Source: Euptelea pleiosperma (Eukaryota; Streptophyta; Magnoliopsida; Ranunculales; Eupteleaceae). From it: a stretch of DNA of 64,000 nucleotides. The notes under the pieces were generated by a model. That model had not been told where the DNA came from and made no database searches. It was given only the letters and a program-made list of their open reading frames with translations. The position numbers and the translations under genes were made by a program. Below are positions 35,385 through 46,348 of the stretch, piece by piece. Numbering within the stretch: position 1 is the stretch's first letter; each line of letters begins with the position of its first letter. The DNA lies in assembly GCA_035048495.1 (NCBI GenBank), contig CM068553.1:9665259-9729258 (forward strand), given 5' to 3'.

Positions 35385-35525
35385 CATCTTAACTTTTTTT
35401 GATAAGTCTATTTTTTTAGTAACTCTGAAACCCCCCGCCCCCTCCCTAGGAAAGAACAGGACTTGAACCCACATGTTGACATGTCCCTGTCATCTTGGCA
35501 CGAAAGGCAGTGTTGCCCTTTATTT
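35385..35525 (-). mobile_element. SINE-like element with LINE-type tail
   Basis: The minus strand has GTGGGTTCAAGTCC, a good Pol III B-box of tRNA type. About 60 bp later it ends GACTTATCAAAAAAAG. A possible but weak A-box is upstream (near 35505). The tail matches the LINE at 279-292. Confidence 0.5.
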
Positions 35526-35538
35526 TAATGATCTTTAC

Positions 35539-35818
35539 CAAGGTTTTAAATGGTCCGCTTATAACGGTTCCTTCATGTTACCAAATGGCCATTATAACGG
35601 GTCGCGTCTGAGTCAAAAAAAAGTCAGAATAATATTATTTTATTGTTTTTCAAAAAAAACTTGATAAAGGTTAAAAGAAATTCCAAAATAACAGCCATTA
35701 TAACACTAAGCCAGTTTTTTCAGATTTAAGAGTTATTTTCGAAATAACGTAATGGGGTTGCAGCGTTACCGTAATAATGGCCATAATTTTCGTTATAACG
35801 ATCATTTTTTAAGCCATG
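35539..35818. mobile_element. TTATAACGG-rich hAT-like MITE
   Basis: Starts CAAGGTTTTAAATGG and ends TTTAAGCCATG, with TTATAACGG-type words throughout. Flanking 8-mers ATCTTTAC and GTCTTTAA match at 6 of 8. Confidence 0.6.
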
Positions 35819-36603
35819 GTCTTTAAAAAAAATACAAAAGATTTCTTAAAAAAGGGTTGGTGTGTTCCCTCCTTCATATATTAATTTATTAAGCTGTTAA
35901 GCACAACTATAGTTGTTTGGTGTCATAAATCTAATATTTATTAATTCATTTATTGGATACCTCATTGATGTATGAATCATTTTTATTTAAAAAGAATCTG
36001 ATTTAAAAATAACTACAATAGTATGTGTCCGGACGTGTCTGCATTTCAATCTTCTCAAAAGCAACACCTCAGACACTGATACACGTGTCCATGTAATTGT
36101 ACATAGGTCAACAGCAAACTGGTGGACAAGTTTTCTATCCAATTTGAGAGTATATCTACTATATAATTGAATTACACAGCTGCGATGCCGATGCCCCAAC
36201 TACTATAATCATATTACTTAAATGAGCATGCTTCATTGAATAATCAATGCTTCCCAACTCCTAACACTGCCTAATTTTTTAATCCATAGAACTAATCATC
36301 ACATCGACCGCATTATCCATAATTACTTAATTACAATAGAAAATGAATAATAAGCGAAAATGGATTTCTACACCAACATTTTTGTAGCAATCCCATTGCG
36401 AGCGACTATATAGACAATCTAAAGATCCATATTACGCAATCAATCAATGATAGAGGACGGATATTCGAAATATGAAATCGGATCTCTGGAGTGAGATTAA
36501 ACAGAATAAAATGTAATCCGAATATATAATCTACAAATGCGGATCACAGAGAAGAAATAAAACCAGAACTAGAGAAACCATAAAAAGCTCCAAAGAGAAA
36601 TAT

Positions 36604-36673
36604 AGAAGAAAAAAACTGACCTCTTGTGGGTATTGGGAGAAGTGGGTCGGGGAAGGCGGAAGGTTGCATCTCT
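36604..36673 (-). other. Possible first exon on the minus strand
   Basis: The minus strand reads ATGCAACCTTCCGCC... and ends CACAAGAG followed by GTCAGT, a fair donor. About 100 bp upstream is a GAGAGAGAAAG tract. I cannot find the next exon, so this may be chance. A 41-codon frame at 36823-36948 (-, MEAAAPLFHAAEHDFADPKN) is also unrecognised. Confidence 0.2.
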
Positions 36674-37057
36674 TAAGCACACACTATAGCTCCTTAATGA
36701 AGACATTTGAAATCCAGATTAAGATAATTCCAATCCCCAAACAGAGATTTCTGAGTTCTCAAACGACTTTGCTGCTTTGAGAGAGAAAGGGAGATAGAGA
36801 ATGAGGGAACTAGGAGGGTATTTTAGTAAATAATGGTGGTTTGAGGGGTAGGAATAGTAGTGATGGAGATAGTCGTCGGAGCAGAGGTGTTTTTAGGGTC
36901 AGCGAAGTCGTGTTCGGCGGCGTGAAACAGAGGTGCCGCTGCTTCCATTTGAAGAAGTAAAGGAGACGCGGTTCTCTTGAAAGTGCAGAGGATGGGAGTA
37001 GTGAGAACTGGTCCCACTTTTAGGGTTTTTTTTTTTTCAGAGATTGGCGGGACTCGG

Positions 37058-37688
37058 GAATAGAACTTTGATGACGGAGGTCCGTCAATATGAACCACGT
37101 GGCACAATCTTAGAGATCGTGACCGAATAGACGTTTGGCTCAACCGTAGGTGGTCCTACGGAGCGAAAATAGCCTGAGTAGTGATTTCTCACCTTTGGAT
37201 TGGAGACGTTTTCATACGTTCATTTTTAACCGTGGAAATAACTAATCGAGCTGATTTTTGGTATGTGGGTCCACCTGGGATAAGCCAAACATCCATACGG
37301 TCAGAGGTCTCGAGTAAAACTTTGACGACAGGTGTTGTCGTTGAACCCAATGACAGCGCGCAATATGAGCCCACGTAGCACACTATTAGCGAACTCTGAT
37401 CCTATGGATGCTTTTCCAATCCTTATGTGGACCTACAAACCAAATATCAGCTTGATTAGTGATTTCAAACCTTTGGATCTTTGTACCTCAAAAAATGGTG
37501 GATAATGCACAAGCTCCCACGGTTAAAATCAACCCATTAGAATAAGTCAAATCCAACGCCTAGAACTCACTACTCAGGCTGATTTTTTTGGTTTTTAGGT
37601 CCACCGGGGATTGGCCAAACATCCATACGGGCAGTACGGACATCCGTCATCAACGCTGACGACGGTGACCGACAGCAAAGTTTTACTC
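37058..37688. mobile_element. Two fused family-A Mutator-like MITEs
   Basis: The first starts GAATAGAACTTTGATGACGG and lacks its right terminus. The second starts GAGTAAAAC at 37312 and ends GTTTTACTC at 37688. Both have the ATCCATA(C)GG and GATTAGTGATTT core in inverted arms. No target duplication is clear for either, consistent with recombination between copies. Confidence 0.65.
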
Positions 37689-38134
37689 GGCTAGCGGGCC
37701 CCTCGGTCTGATATCTAGGGGGACAGTTTATTCACCGGTTTCCCACTTAACTATTTTAAGTTGGTTTAACTTTTTAGGAGATTCTAGGACTGTTTGGATC
37801 TCACCCAAAGGTTGAAAAGAAAATATTCCCAAAAAAAAAAAAGTTTTCCTTGAATTTGGTAGATCATTGTACGCTAGAATATTTTCTAGGGCCCACCAAT
37901 TTGTCGGCGGATGCAAGCTATTTGAAATTTTATGAACGAAAAAATCGAATGTGATTCAAATGTGCATATGTAATGTTTCACGCATAATTTATGCATGCAT
38001 TTATTTTCTTTTAGAGCCTTTTTTCTCAGTTCCCAAACAAAAGAAAGGGAAATCCATGAATAATTCATGGATCTTTCGGACAATCAAATTCTAAGATGAA
38101 ATATTAGACCATTTTTTCTTTAACAATGGCTATA

Positions 38135-38398
38135 TATGCCATGTGGCACACTCTTGGAGACCACTGGTGGATGCTTGGCCCACCCTTTCACAGACCAAAA
38201 ATCAGCCCGGATTGGTGATTCTAGGCATTGGATTTGAGTATAATAATGATCGAATCCCGTGGTTTAAAATCAACGCATGAAAATACTCAAATCCAACGGC
38301 TAAAAATTACCAATCATGCTGATTTTTGGTTCGTAGATCTACTTAAGGATGGGCTAAACATCCATATGACCGGGGGTCTCACAGAGTGTGGCACGTGG
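38135..38398. mobile_element. Mutator-like MITE related to family A
   Basis: Inverted arms run from GCCATGTGGCACACTCTTGG to GAGTGTGGCACGTGGCAC, with the shared core around ATTGGTGATTCTAGGCATTGG. The GAGTAAAC termini of family A are missing. Confidence 0.6.
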
Positions 38399-39630
38399 CA
38401 CATACACAATTGCAGTTAAGAGAATAGTTATCTTAATTGCATTTGAGTAAGTTTAAAAAATTATTCTAAAATTACATTTAATTGGCATTTGCTATTATTT
38501 CATTCTAAAATAAGTCAGAATTAAAATGTTTTGCAATTTACATAGAACACATTGAGCGTCATATCTCTTGTTGTTGCCTCACTCCCTGTGCACACCAAAC
38601 ATCCCAATAAACCTTTGAGATTTGTAAAATAGGAGAGGAAATAACTAAATTGCAAAAATGCCCAATAAATAAAGGGTAAATTAGTATGACCCCCTCAAAA
38701 GTGACGATATTTGCATGACCCCCTGCTAGTTTCACTTTGTTGCATGTCCCCCTTTGACCTTTATTTTGTATACTTTGACTTAGACGGATGTTAACTTTGT
38801 AGACTATTGATCGTTTTGCCCTTACCAGCAATTGATGTCTCTGACCTTGCATCAGTCACTTTAAGATTTTCAATAACCCAAAACTAGGCTTTTGTGCTTG
38901 ATCTTCCCTAAATTTTACATCTCCGCCATGAATTCTCGATCACCCTAGCAGCTCAAATATATGAGCTTTTTAATGGCGACCCTCTTGAACCATCTTTCAA
39001 TGTTGCCTTGAAAACTTCTCCGAACCCACCATACCCTAAAAAAAAATGGATTCAAACATCGTTTGAGCGGAATCAGAAAACTTTTTCCTATTTTATTTCT
39101 TTTGAATTAATTAAAAATGGAAATTTAACTTTGTCAAATTACCTTTCACTGAATGACACAATCTCCTTACTTTTCTTTAACCCCCACCCCTTTTGGGAAA
39201 ATGGGTGGTTTTATAATCTGGTTTTTAGGCAAAAGATGAGGCCTTTAAGCTTATTAATCATGACTTGTGGTTTTAGAATGTGATTTTTAGGAAAAAGGTT
39301 GAACTTTTGGTTGTATTAGCAGGTGGGTGGTTTGGGGTTTTGTGGTTTTCAGAGAAAGTCGGGATTTAGAGTAGCTTTAAAGGAAAATTAGGGTTTTGGG
39401 TTCCGTGAGTTTCAGTGAAAGCTTAAAGGTGATGTTGTGGTTGTTGGTTTGTTAATTTATGGGATAAGTGAGATTTTTTAGGAGTTCTATGTAGGATTGG
39501 TGGTTTTTTGTGAATTTTAGGTTTTTACTGTTATAAGTATGATTTGTAGTTTGGAGAAAAGATATTTTAGATAAAGTTGAGAAATTTTAACTGTTTTGAA
39601 GACCCATGGTTTTGGAATGTGATTCGCAAG

Positions 39631-39790
39631 ATGAGATCTTTGAGCAGTTTAGGAATTGGTATAAACTTGGTCTTGGGTTGCCTCCTCTTGGCTCTTGTTG
39701 CAGAGCTCTACTACTTGGTATGGTGGAAGTTGAGAATCATCAGTAGAGATATTGAAAATGATTATAGTAGCTCTCTAAGAGAGCTTTTTA
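39631..39790 (+). pseudogene. Membrane-protein gene fragment inside the Mutator-like element
   Basis: The frame reads MRSLSSLGIGINLVLG, CLLLALVAELYYLVWWKLR, then SRDIENDYSSSLRELF: one hydrophobic segment with an Leu/Ala-rich face and a WWK stop-transfer edge. I recall small uncharacterised plant proteins with a very similar start (SSVG...FGCLLLALVAELYYLLWWKKR); I cannot name the family or confirm it without a search. The frame runs into the MITE at 39791, so the C-terminus is lost. Upstream, 39190-39630 resembles leader or intron sequence. Confidence 0.5.
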
Positions 39791-40189
39791 GAATAAACTT
39801 TTGCTCGCACTCTAGTGTAGTGAAGCCGATCATGGCCCACAATAAGAGCCACGTGGAACACTCTTATTGGGCGATGACCGTATGGATGTTTGGTCAATCA
39901 TTAGGTGGACCTACAAACCAAAAATGAACCTGATCAGTGATTTCTAAGCTTTGGATTGAAGTTATTTCCAAGGATTGATTTTAACCGTAGGAAATTGAGC
40001 GTTATTGAGTGCTATTTGGGTGCAAAGATCCAAAGGTTATAAATCACTAATCAGGCTGATTTTTGGTTTGCAGGTCCACCAAGTGGCCAAACATCCATAC
40101 AGAAATCGCTCTTTAAGAATGTGCCACGTGTCTCATACTTTTGGCTATGATCAACTTCGCTCACACCGGGTTTGAGCGAAGGTTTACTC
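39791..40189. mobile_element. Family-A MITE nested in the Mutator-like element
   Basis: GAATAAACTTTTGCTCGCAC...GTTTGAGCGAAGGTTTACTC termini with both long arms present. Flanking 9-mers AGCTTTTTA and CTTTTTTTA match at 6 of 9 in T-rich sequence, so the duplication is only suggestive. Confidence 0.75.
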
Positions 40190-40439
40190 CTTTTTTTAGC
40201 ACGTACTATCAGAGTGACAGACGCAAGGTCAGACCGTTAGAGACGCTGCAGATTAATTTCTTCGTAATACAGATAAGGGCAAAATGGTCAATCATTTATA
40301 AAATTTATATCTGTCTAAGTCAAAGTATACAAAATAGAGGTCAATGGGGGGACATACAACAAAGTGAAACTAGCAAGGGGTAATGCAAATATCGCCAATT
40401 TTTTAGGGGGGTCATACTAATTTACCCATATAAAAAATT

Positions 40440-41871
40440 ATTCTAAGAATCCATGAATAATATCAATAATGCCTCGGATGCCCTTCTTTCAATGAGAGCC
40501 TGTAAACATTGAATGGCATGTTATTTCTTGCATGGCGCATTTTTGAACAGATTGGAATTTGATCTGTATGTCTTATGTAAAATTCATGCAATAAAATAGA
40601 GAAATACAACATATAAAATTGAATTAAACTTGCAAGGAAATTTAAAAATAAGTGAAAAATATAAATATTTATACCGTTAGAAAAATTAAAAGAATAATAA
40701 TAATAGTAACCATTTACGATAAACCTCACCAAAATTGACAATCTTATGTTAACTCCATGTCGATCCATGAAGATAGATTTGCATCACTACACATGTCCAA
40801 GGACAACAACTTATTACTTTCCATGTTGTTAAGTTTCTCAATTAGAGTCTCTAACATCTAATAGTTTTGCACTTGATAGTCCCTGCAAAATGTCCAAGAC
40901 TTCTCCTTTAGATACTGAATTTGATCAAGCATTAATTAGGTAAATGAATATATAATTGCTGTGAAGCTTGGTCAAAAGTTTATAACCAATGAAAGAGGTC
41001 TATATGTTGTTTGTAATCTGAAAATTAGAAAAATTAAATTAACAAATTCATTTGAATAAAATTTATAGAAATATAAAAATAATATCCATTGATAGAGTTT
41101 ATTCAACCATAGAGAAGAAGAAGAGAAAGAAAAAAATGAGACAAACCTTGGACACAGGAGTAAGCAAGATTGCACCATGCCAATTGTTTGACATCTCTAA
41201 GTGTAAAAGAAGAACCCCAACTCTGCCCAGTTCAAAGAAATCACACCAAAGGGGAAGCACCATTAAAATCACGGTGAAAGACGTGTTGGGACTTGGAAGT
41301 GGGAGAGACGTGCTGAAGAGATCTAATGGGAGAGGGAGAGACATCGTCAAATTGTAAACATTTTAAGTTCAAATATTAGTGATGGGAGAAAAGAAAGGAG
41401 AGGAGAGTGGAAGTAATGGAGAGCACGTGATAATCGAAAAGACGCTTGGATTGAAACGAAAATAGAAATATGTGTTACGCTTTGAAAAATAGAAGTAAAA
41501 ATTAGAAAGAAGAATTAAGAATTATTTATTCCATGTAATTAAATGAGAGTAAAAGAGTAGGAAAAAAATGTATAGATCGATTACCTTAATTAATAAACAA
41601 ATTAAATGAGAGAAAATAAAAAATGATTTATTTTTTTGAAAGAGTAGAGACGTGTTAGAGTAATAAATTCCGTCTTTCTTTAAATTAAATTTCTAGATTT
41701 AGTTGGAGTACTAGAGACATTTTGGATGAAGAAATTATAAGAGGCTGATGTGGCACGAAGAGAATGTGACTTGCTAACGTGGTGCTCTGAATGTGGAAAG
41801 TGTCACGTCAATTTGATGTAGAGGAGAGAGAAGAATGCTACTCCTTTCTCTGCTATATATATATAAATAAT

Positions 41872-41903
<32 letters not shown>

Positions 41904-42289
41904 GAGTGAAATCTATGTATTGTATACATATAAGTAGAGAAGAGATGGCAAATCATAAATGCATTGTGTGGGGGTAATTTCGGTTACCCTCCCCTGAACA
42001 AGATGAAGATGGACTCCTCTTTGGCAAGAATTGAGAAGAAAGAAGTGTCAGAGAGTCCTTGGCACCAATCTGGTACTTGCCGAAGGAACTCTGATGATCA
42101 ATTAATTCAATACTCACTATTTCATACAAGACACGTGGCACATGATGTCTCTCGTACCGTTTCCTTCCCATCAAGCTCTCTTTTAAAGAACATACAAAAT
42201 CTCATTCTCTAGGGAGATGTCTTTCTCTGGTTGAGAACTCTCCCCCCGTTCTATTGGCGAGACAGTGTTTGTTTCCTCCCGGAGTCTTC
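40440..42289. other. AT-rich stretch without a supported gene
   Basis: Contains a GA/TA microsatellite region (41856-41896) and a minus-strand frame at 41099-41350 (...LELGRVGVLLLHLEMSNNWHGA...) ending near a CCAAG|GTTTGTC donor-like site. That frame could be an exon scrap, but I do not recognise it. Confidence 0.3.
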
Positions 42290-42480
42290 TCCACTCACCG
42301 TTGGAATTGAGTATTTTCATGGGTTGATTTTTAGTTTTAGTATTCGAGCAATACTTGGATCACTCAAATCCAATAGCTAAAAATCACCAAGTAGACTAAT
42401 TTTCTGTTTGTAAGTCCACCAATGAATGGTCCAAACATCCATACAAACAGTGGTCTCAAAGAGTGTGCCAGATGGCCCAT
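42290..42480. mobile_element. Family-A-related MITE fragment
   Basis: Has the core from TTGGAATTGAGTATTTTCAT to CCAAACATCCATAC and AGAGTGTGCCAGATGG; the left arm is lost. Confidence 0.5.
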
Positions 42481-43174
42481 AGAGTTGTTGAGAATTGATT
42501 AAAAAAATCCTAGATAAATATTTTAAATTACCTAATGCCGTTGTCTTAATTTTCAAGCATAACACTTTTCAATTACATTATGAGACAGTCTGAATTTACG
42601 AAATCACTAAAAATTTAGTACATTGAGCTTCAACACTTAAATTAATTTAAAGTCTTGACATTAAGTTTTAACAAACTGGCCCTAAATCTACAGCCCAACG
42701 ATGCCACGTGCATAGTCACAAATTTCTATTATTATTAGGGGAAAGACTTGGGTTTGGTCATTGTAGAACTCTCTTTGCTACCTAAAAAGTATTTCTTTCG
42801 ACTTTTTTTTAATCTCCAGGCTAACAAAATAACTCTTTGACCCTTTTCTTTGAGTAAATAATTAATGTGGCGTGATTTTTTTATTTAAAAAAAAGTACTT
42901 ATTTTAGCTTTTCGTTTAGGGCTGTTCGATTGTATAAAAAATATTCCAAAGAAAATTTTCTTAGAAAAATACATCCGATATGGCTATTTGATTGCACTCG
43001 AGAAAATATGCAATTTCCAATTATGTGAGAAGTAAGGGTGAATCTTTCGAAAAACTTTTCCGTTTTAAAATGGCTATCAAGCAAGGGAATGGCAATCAAA
43101 TATGCCCTTAATATCTATTACTATTTTAAAGCCAAAACTTACCTTTACAAGCAGGTTGGTTGCCTATTAAAAAA

Positions 43175-43551
43175 GGGTCAATATGGGGGGACAATCATTT
43201 TTTACAACAATTTTTGACAACCAGTTGGCATACCCACATAGGAGAAGAATCAATGGCTGATTTTTTTGTGAGGGTGATCTCTATGGTGAGAGACCATCCT
43301 CACAAAAGTTCAAATCATTCCGATATTCGTAGACTGGTTTAGAAGTTGAAGAATTATGGACCACCTATTTTTACCATGTAATTTGAAAACGAAATTTGAT
43401 GGGGTTAGAAATTTCAGTATGGGCTGATTTTTTGTTGGGGTGATCTATATTGTGAGGCGATCACCCTCACAAAGAAATCAGCCATTGATTCATCTTCGAC
43501 ATGGGTAAGCCAAAATTGTTGTCAGAAATGGTTGTCTCCCGATCCTGATCC
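43175..43551. mobile_element. 377-bp MITE with about 100-bp inverted repeats
   Basis: Arms run from GGGTCAATATGGGGGGACAA to TTGTCTCCCGATCCTGATCC and share CAATGGCTGATTT and GTGAGGGTGATC. TTAAAAAA flanks both sides (43167-43174, 43552-43559), an 8-bp duplication, though of low complexity. Related words occur at about 54330-54500. Confidence 0.7.
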
Positions 43552-43847
43552 TTAAAAAAAATTTGTTGGCACTTAAATGAGGTTCTTTTCTACCGAAACA
43601 AATAGTTCATTACATATCTCTTCAACATCCTCTTCGTAATTACTTCTCATGTCATTAATTATATTTTTAATACAGTCCCTTCGTTGTCACTTTTGGTGGA
43701 GGTGCTTCCTAAGAAAATTTTACCCCACTTTTGGCCATGCATATCATCGGTGTCCATCAATATATTGCTATGTGGGACCCACAAAATTTGATAAAAAAAT
43801 ATTTTAAAAGTGCTATGGGCACATTTGATTTACACGACCCCAAAAGG

Positions 43848-44251
43848 GAGTAAACCTTTGCTCACACCATGGTGTGAGCGAAGCCGATCGCATGACACAA
43901 TATGAGCCATGTGGCACACTCTTAGAGGGCGATGACGTATGGATGTTTGGCCAGTGCCTTGGTGGAGCTGCAAACAAAACATCAGCCTCATTAGTGCTTT
44001 ACAACCTTTGAATCTTTGCACCCAAATAACACTTATTAATGCTCAAATTCGTACGGTTAAAATCAACCCATGAAAATAACTTCAATCCAACGCTTAGAAA
44101 TCACTGATCAGGCTTATTTTTGGTTTCTAGGTCCTCCTAGTGATTGGCCAAACATCCATACGGTCAGAATCCACTAAGAATGTGCCATGTGGTTCTTATT
44201 GTGAGCTGTGATCGGCTTCGCTCACTGCATGGTGTGAGCGAAGGTTTACTC
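43848..44251. mobile_element. Mutator-like MITE, family A, complete
   Basis: GAGTAAACC...GGTTTACTC termini, with an inner CTCACACCATGGTGTGAG palindrome near each end and GCCGATC(A/G). Flanking 9-mers CCCAAAAGG (43839-43847) and CCCAGAAGG (44252-44260) match at 8 of 9. Confidence 0.9.
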
Positions 44252-44254
44252 CCC

Positions 44255-44504
44255 AGAAGGCGTCCAAGTTGTCCAACGCTTGAGGCATAATTTTTCTGTG
44301 CTTCGCGTATCTAAAAACCTTAGTGTTTCTCGAAGTGGGGTCCACTGTCTGGACAATCTTGACCGCTGCATGAATTGCGTGTGACATCAGCAAGAGCTTT
44401 AATGAAAAAGCTTTACGGAGCTGAGGATAAGTGCGAGCCGATAACCGAACGTCAGGGACATATAGCTGCGCAAGCAGCCACGTAATTTCAGCGTCAGTGC
44501 TCAT
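44255..44504 (-). CDS. Unrecognised open frame ending at a MITE
   Basis: From ATG at 44504 the minus strand reads MSTDAEITWLLAQLYVPD, then YPQLRKAFSLKLLLMSHA, then LDAFWG, about 83 residues, before entering the family-A MITE. Without the MITE and one target copy, the frame would stop about eight codons later. Composition is more balanced than the surrounding AT-rich DNA. I recognise no domain; it may be a small gene, an exon scrap or chance. Confidence 0.25.
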
Positions 44505-44888
44505 GTGTACTCCGCCGAATTCGCCACGTCAGTACAATCCAACGCGGCGGCTCGCCTGACAACCTTACCACATGATAACGATACTGGGCCCCACCCTCCC
44601 GTTTGCCGGCCTAATAATAGGAGTTAATAATAGAACTAACCAGAACCGCACGCTGCCGCTGCCAGCAGTCAGTTACCGATGACTTGTCGTCATCAACGCC
44701 AAGTCTCATCCGGTCGTATATGGGACCCACCCAGTCGCTGACCGGTTCGTTTATGTGTAAATCGGGTTATGGGGTCGCCTTGAAAACAGGCGTGTCAAGG
44801 AAGTTGTGGGAAGTTTGGTGCTTTATATTTAAAAAAAAAAAATTAATATTTTACTAATATAATAATAAATTAAAAGAGAATAAAATAA

Positions 44889-45293
44889 GGAAAAAGATGT
44901 AACAAGGTATGCCTGAAACTGTTCATTTGCGGAAGCGGCAAATTTTGGTAGTCACGGCTGCCATCTAGGCCGACTGACCGCTTGGATGTTTATCTCACCC
45001 CTTGGTGGATATACATACCAAAAATCACCTTGATTGGTGATCTATAACTATTAGATTTTAATACTTTTTTGCACCATTTAAGGCATTCTTAGAGCCGTTG
45101 AATACAACCATCTTTTGAGTACTAAAACCAACGGCTAAAAATCATTAAGCAAGCTGATTTTTTGTATAAATGTCTATTAAAGGGTGGACTAAACATCCAT
45201 GCGGTCGGTGGGCCCAGATGGCAGTGGCGACTACCAAAAATGCCGCTTCCGCAAATGAAAAGATCTCAGGTATACCTTGTTACATCACGACCC
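44889..45293. mobile_element. Mutator-like MITE, family B, complete
   Basis: The right end is the reverse complement of GGGTCGTGATGTAACAAGG; the left is GGAAAAAGATGTAACAAGG. Both arms carry GCGGAAGCGGCA-type and GGCAGTGGCGAC words and ATCCATGCGGTC. ATAAAATAA is repeated exactly at 44880-44888 and 45294-45302 (9 bp). Confidence 0.9.
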
Positions 45294-45319
45294 ATAAAAT
45301 AATTAAAGAGAAGAAGGAG

Positions 45320-45533
45320 GCGTCGATAAAAGCAGAATCGGGACGCGGGCGTCTCTGTTCTTCCTTCCGATTGTGTTTTGGCACTTTAGGGTTTCGTTAT
45401 TTCCTTTCCGCTTTTTTTTTTTCTCCCTGAATTCCATTTTAACGGAATTATAATCTTAGAAGCTCTGTACAGACTACAGATAGAGATCAAGCGATCGTGG
45501 AGAAGGAGATTTCGAATCCATAAAGAAATATAG
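45320..45533 (+). promoter_or_regulatory. Probable SAP core promoter and non-coding first exon
   Basis: GATAAAAG near 45327 is a weak TATA-like site. The following C/T-rich stretch from about 45355 (TCTCTGTTCTTCCTTCC) looks like a leader. The donor ATATAG|GTACAG is at 45533/45534. A 5'UTR intron is usual in plant SAP genes. The left edge is about 30 bp from a family-B MITE. Confidence 0.45.
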
Positions 45534-45700
45534 GTACAGAAACCCTAATTCTCCATAACTTCAGTGATTTTATTTTTCTTTGTTCTGTTCCATGGATTGA
45601 AGAAATCGATAACGATTCTGAAGATCTCTGGTTATTGTTTTTAATTTTTGGTCATTTACTTAAATTTATGGTTTTTCTGTTAAAAAAACGGTCGTCTGTA

Positions 45701-46026
45701 GAGGAAAGCTTTGATGACAGTGGACTGTTATCGAGGCCGATAACAGCCCACAATATGAGCCACGTGGCATACTCTTAGAGTACTCCGACTGTGGATGTTT
45801 TGGCAATCCCTAGCTGGAATTACAACTCCCACGGTTAAATCAACCCATGAAAACAACTCCAATCCAACGCCTAGAAATCACTAATCATGTTGATTTTTAG
45901 TTTTTAGGTCCACCTAGGGATTGGCCAACCATCCATACGGTCAGCGTCCTCTAAAAAAGTATGCCGCGTGGCACATATTGTGGGTTATCATCGGCCTCGA
46001 TGACAATCCGCTGTCATCAAAGTGCA
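45701..46026. mobile_element. Family-A MITE in the SAP 5'UTR intron
   Basis: Inverted arms GCTTTGATGACAGTGGACTG and its counterpart ending GCTGTCATCAAAGT, with GAGCCACGTGGCAT in the left arm. The duplicate SAP copy has no MITE at the corresponding place (near 50045-50060), so insertion probably followed the duplication. Confidence 0.75.
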
Positions 46027-46348
46027 GCGTCGAAGTCATCTCCACCGTCGATTGTCAATAAATCTTATCCTAGTCATCCTTAAAGGTATGACTCATGGAC
46101 GGTCCAGATCGACTTCCAAGTGGACCGATAAGACGGCAAACAAGAATTCTCTAGAAACAGGAAGCTTGTAGGGGAAGTAAAAGTAAAAGAATTCTATTAA
46201 ATCAAGAATTTCTAGGAAGTTTCTAAATATCAAACTTTAATGACGAAAATACCCTTCAAAAAAATTAGTAAATGAGTGGTGATAAGAAAGGCAAGTGAAA
46301 GGGTATTTTGGTCAATCTAAAATCACTGTTGGACTTTGACTCCTTGAT

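Larger units (their letters stand above)
38674..40427. mobile_element. Mutator-like element with long TIRs and a captured gene fragment
   Basis: TIRs of about 165-190 bp (left 38674-38860, right about 40240-40427) start GGGTAAATTAGTATGACCCC and stay alignable through TTTGTATACTTTGACTTAGAC. Flanking 9-mers ATAAATAAA (38665-38673) and ATATAAAAA (40428-40436) match at 7 of 9. No transposase is visible. The interior holds a host-gene-like coding stretch at 39631-39790, into which a family-A MITE inserted. This layout is that of a Pack-MULE. Confidence 0.75.

Noticed and set aside
36823..37143. 106-codon minus-strand frame starting MSQTSIRSRSLRL
   Set aside because: Its first third is MITE sequence (CACGTGGCACAATCTTAG region), so the long frame is accidental. 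Only the shorter MEAAAPLF part could be host, at low confidence.
41099..41350. LRR-type resistance-gene exon on the minus strand
   Set aside because: The words LELGRVGVLLLHLEMS suggested an LRR, but no consistent repeat spacing, NB-ARC motif or neighbouring exon is present.
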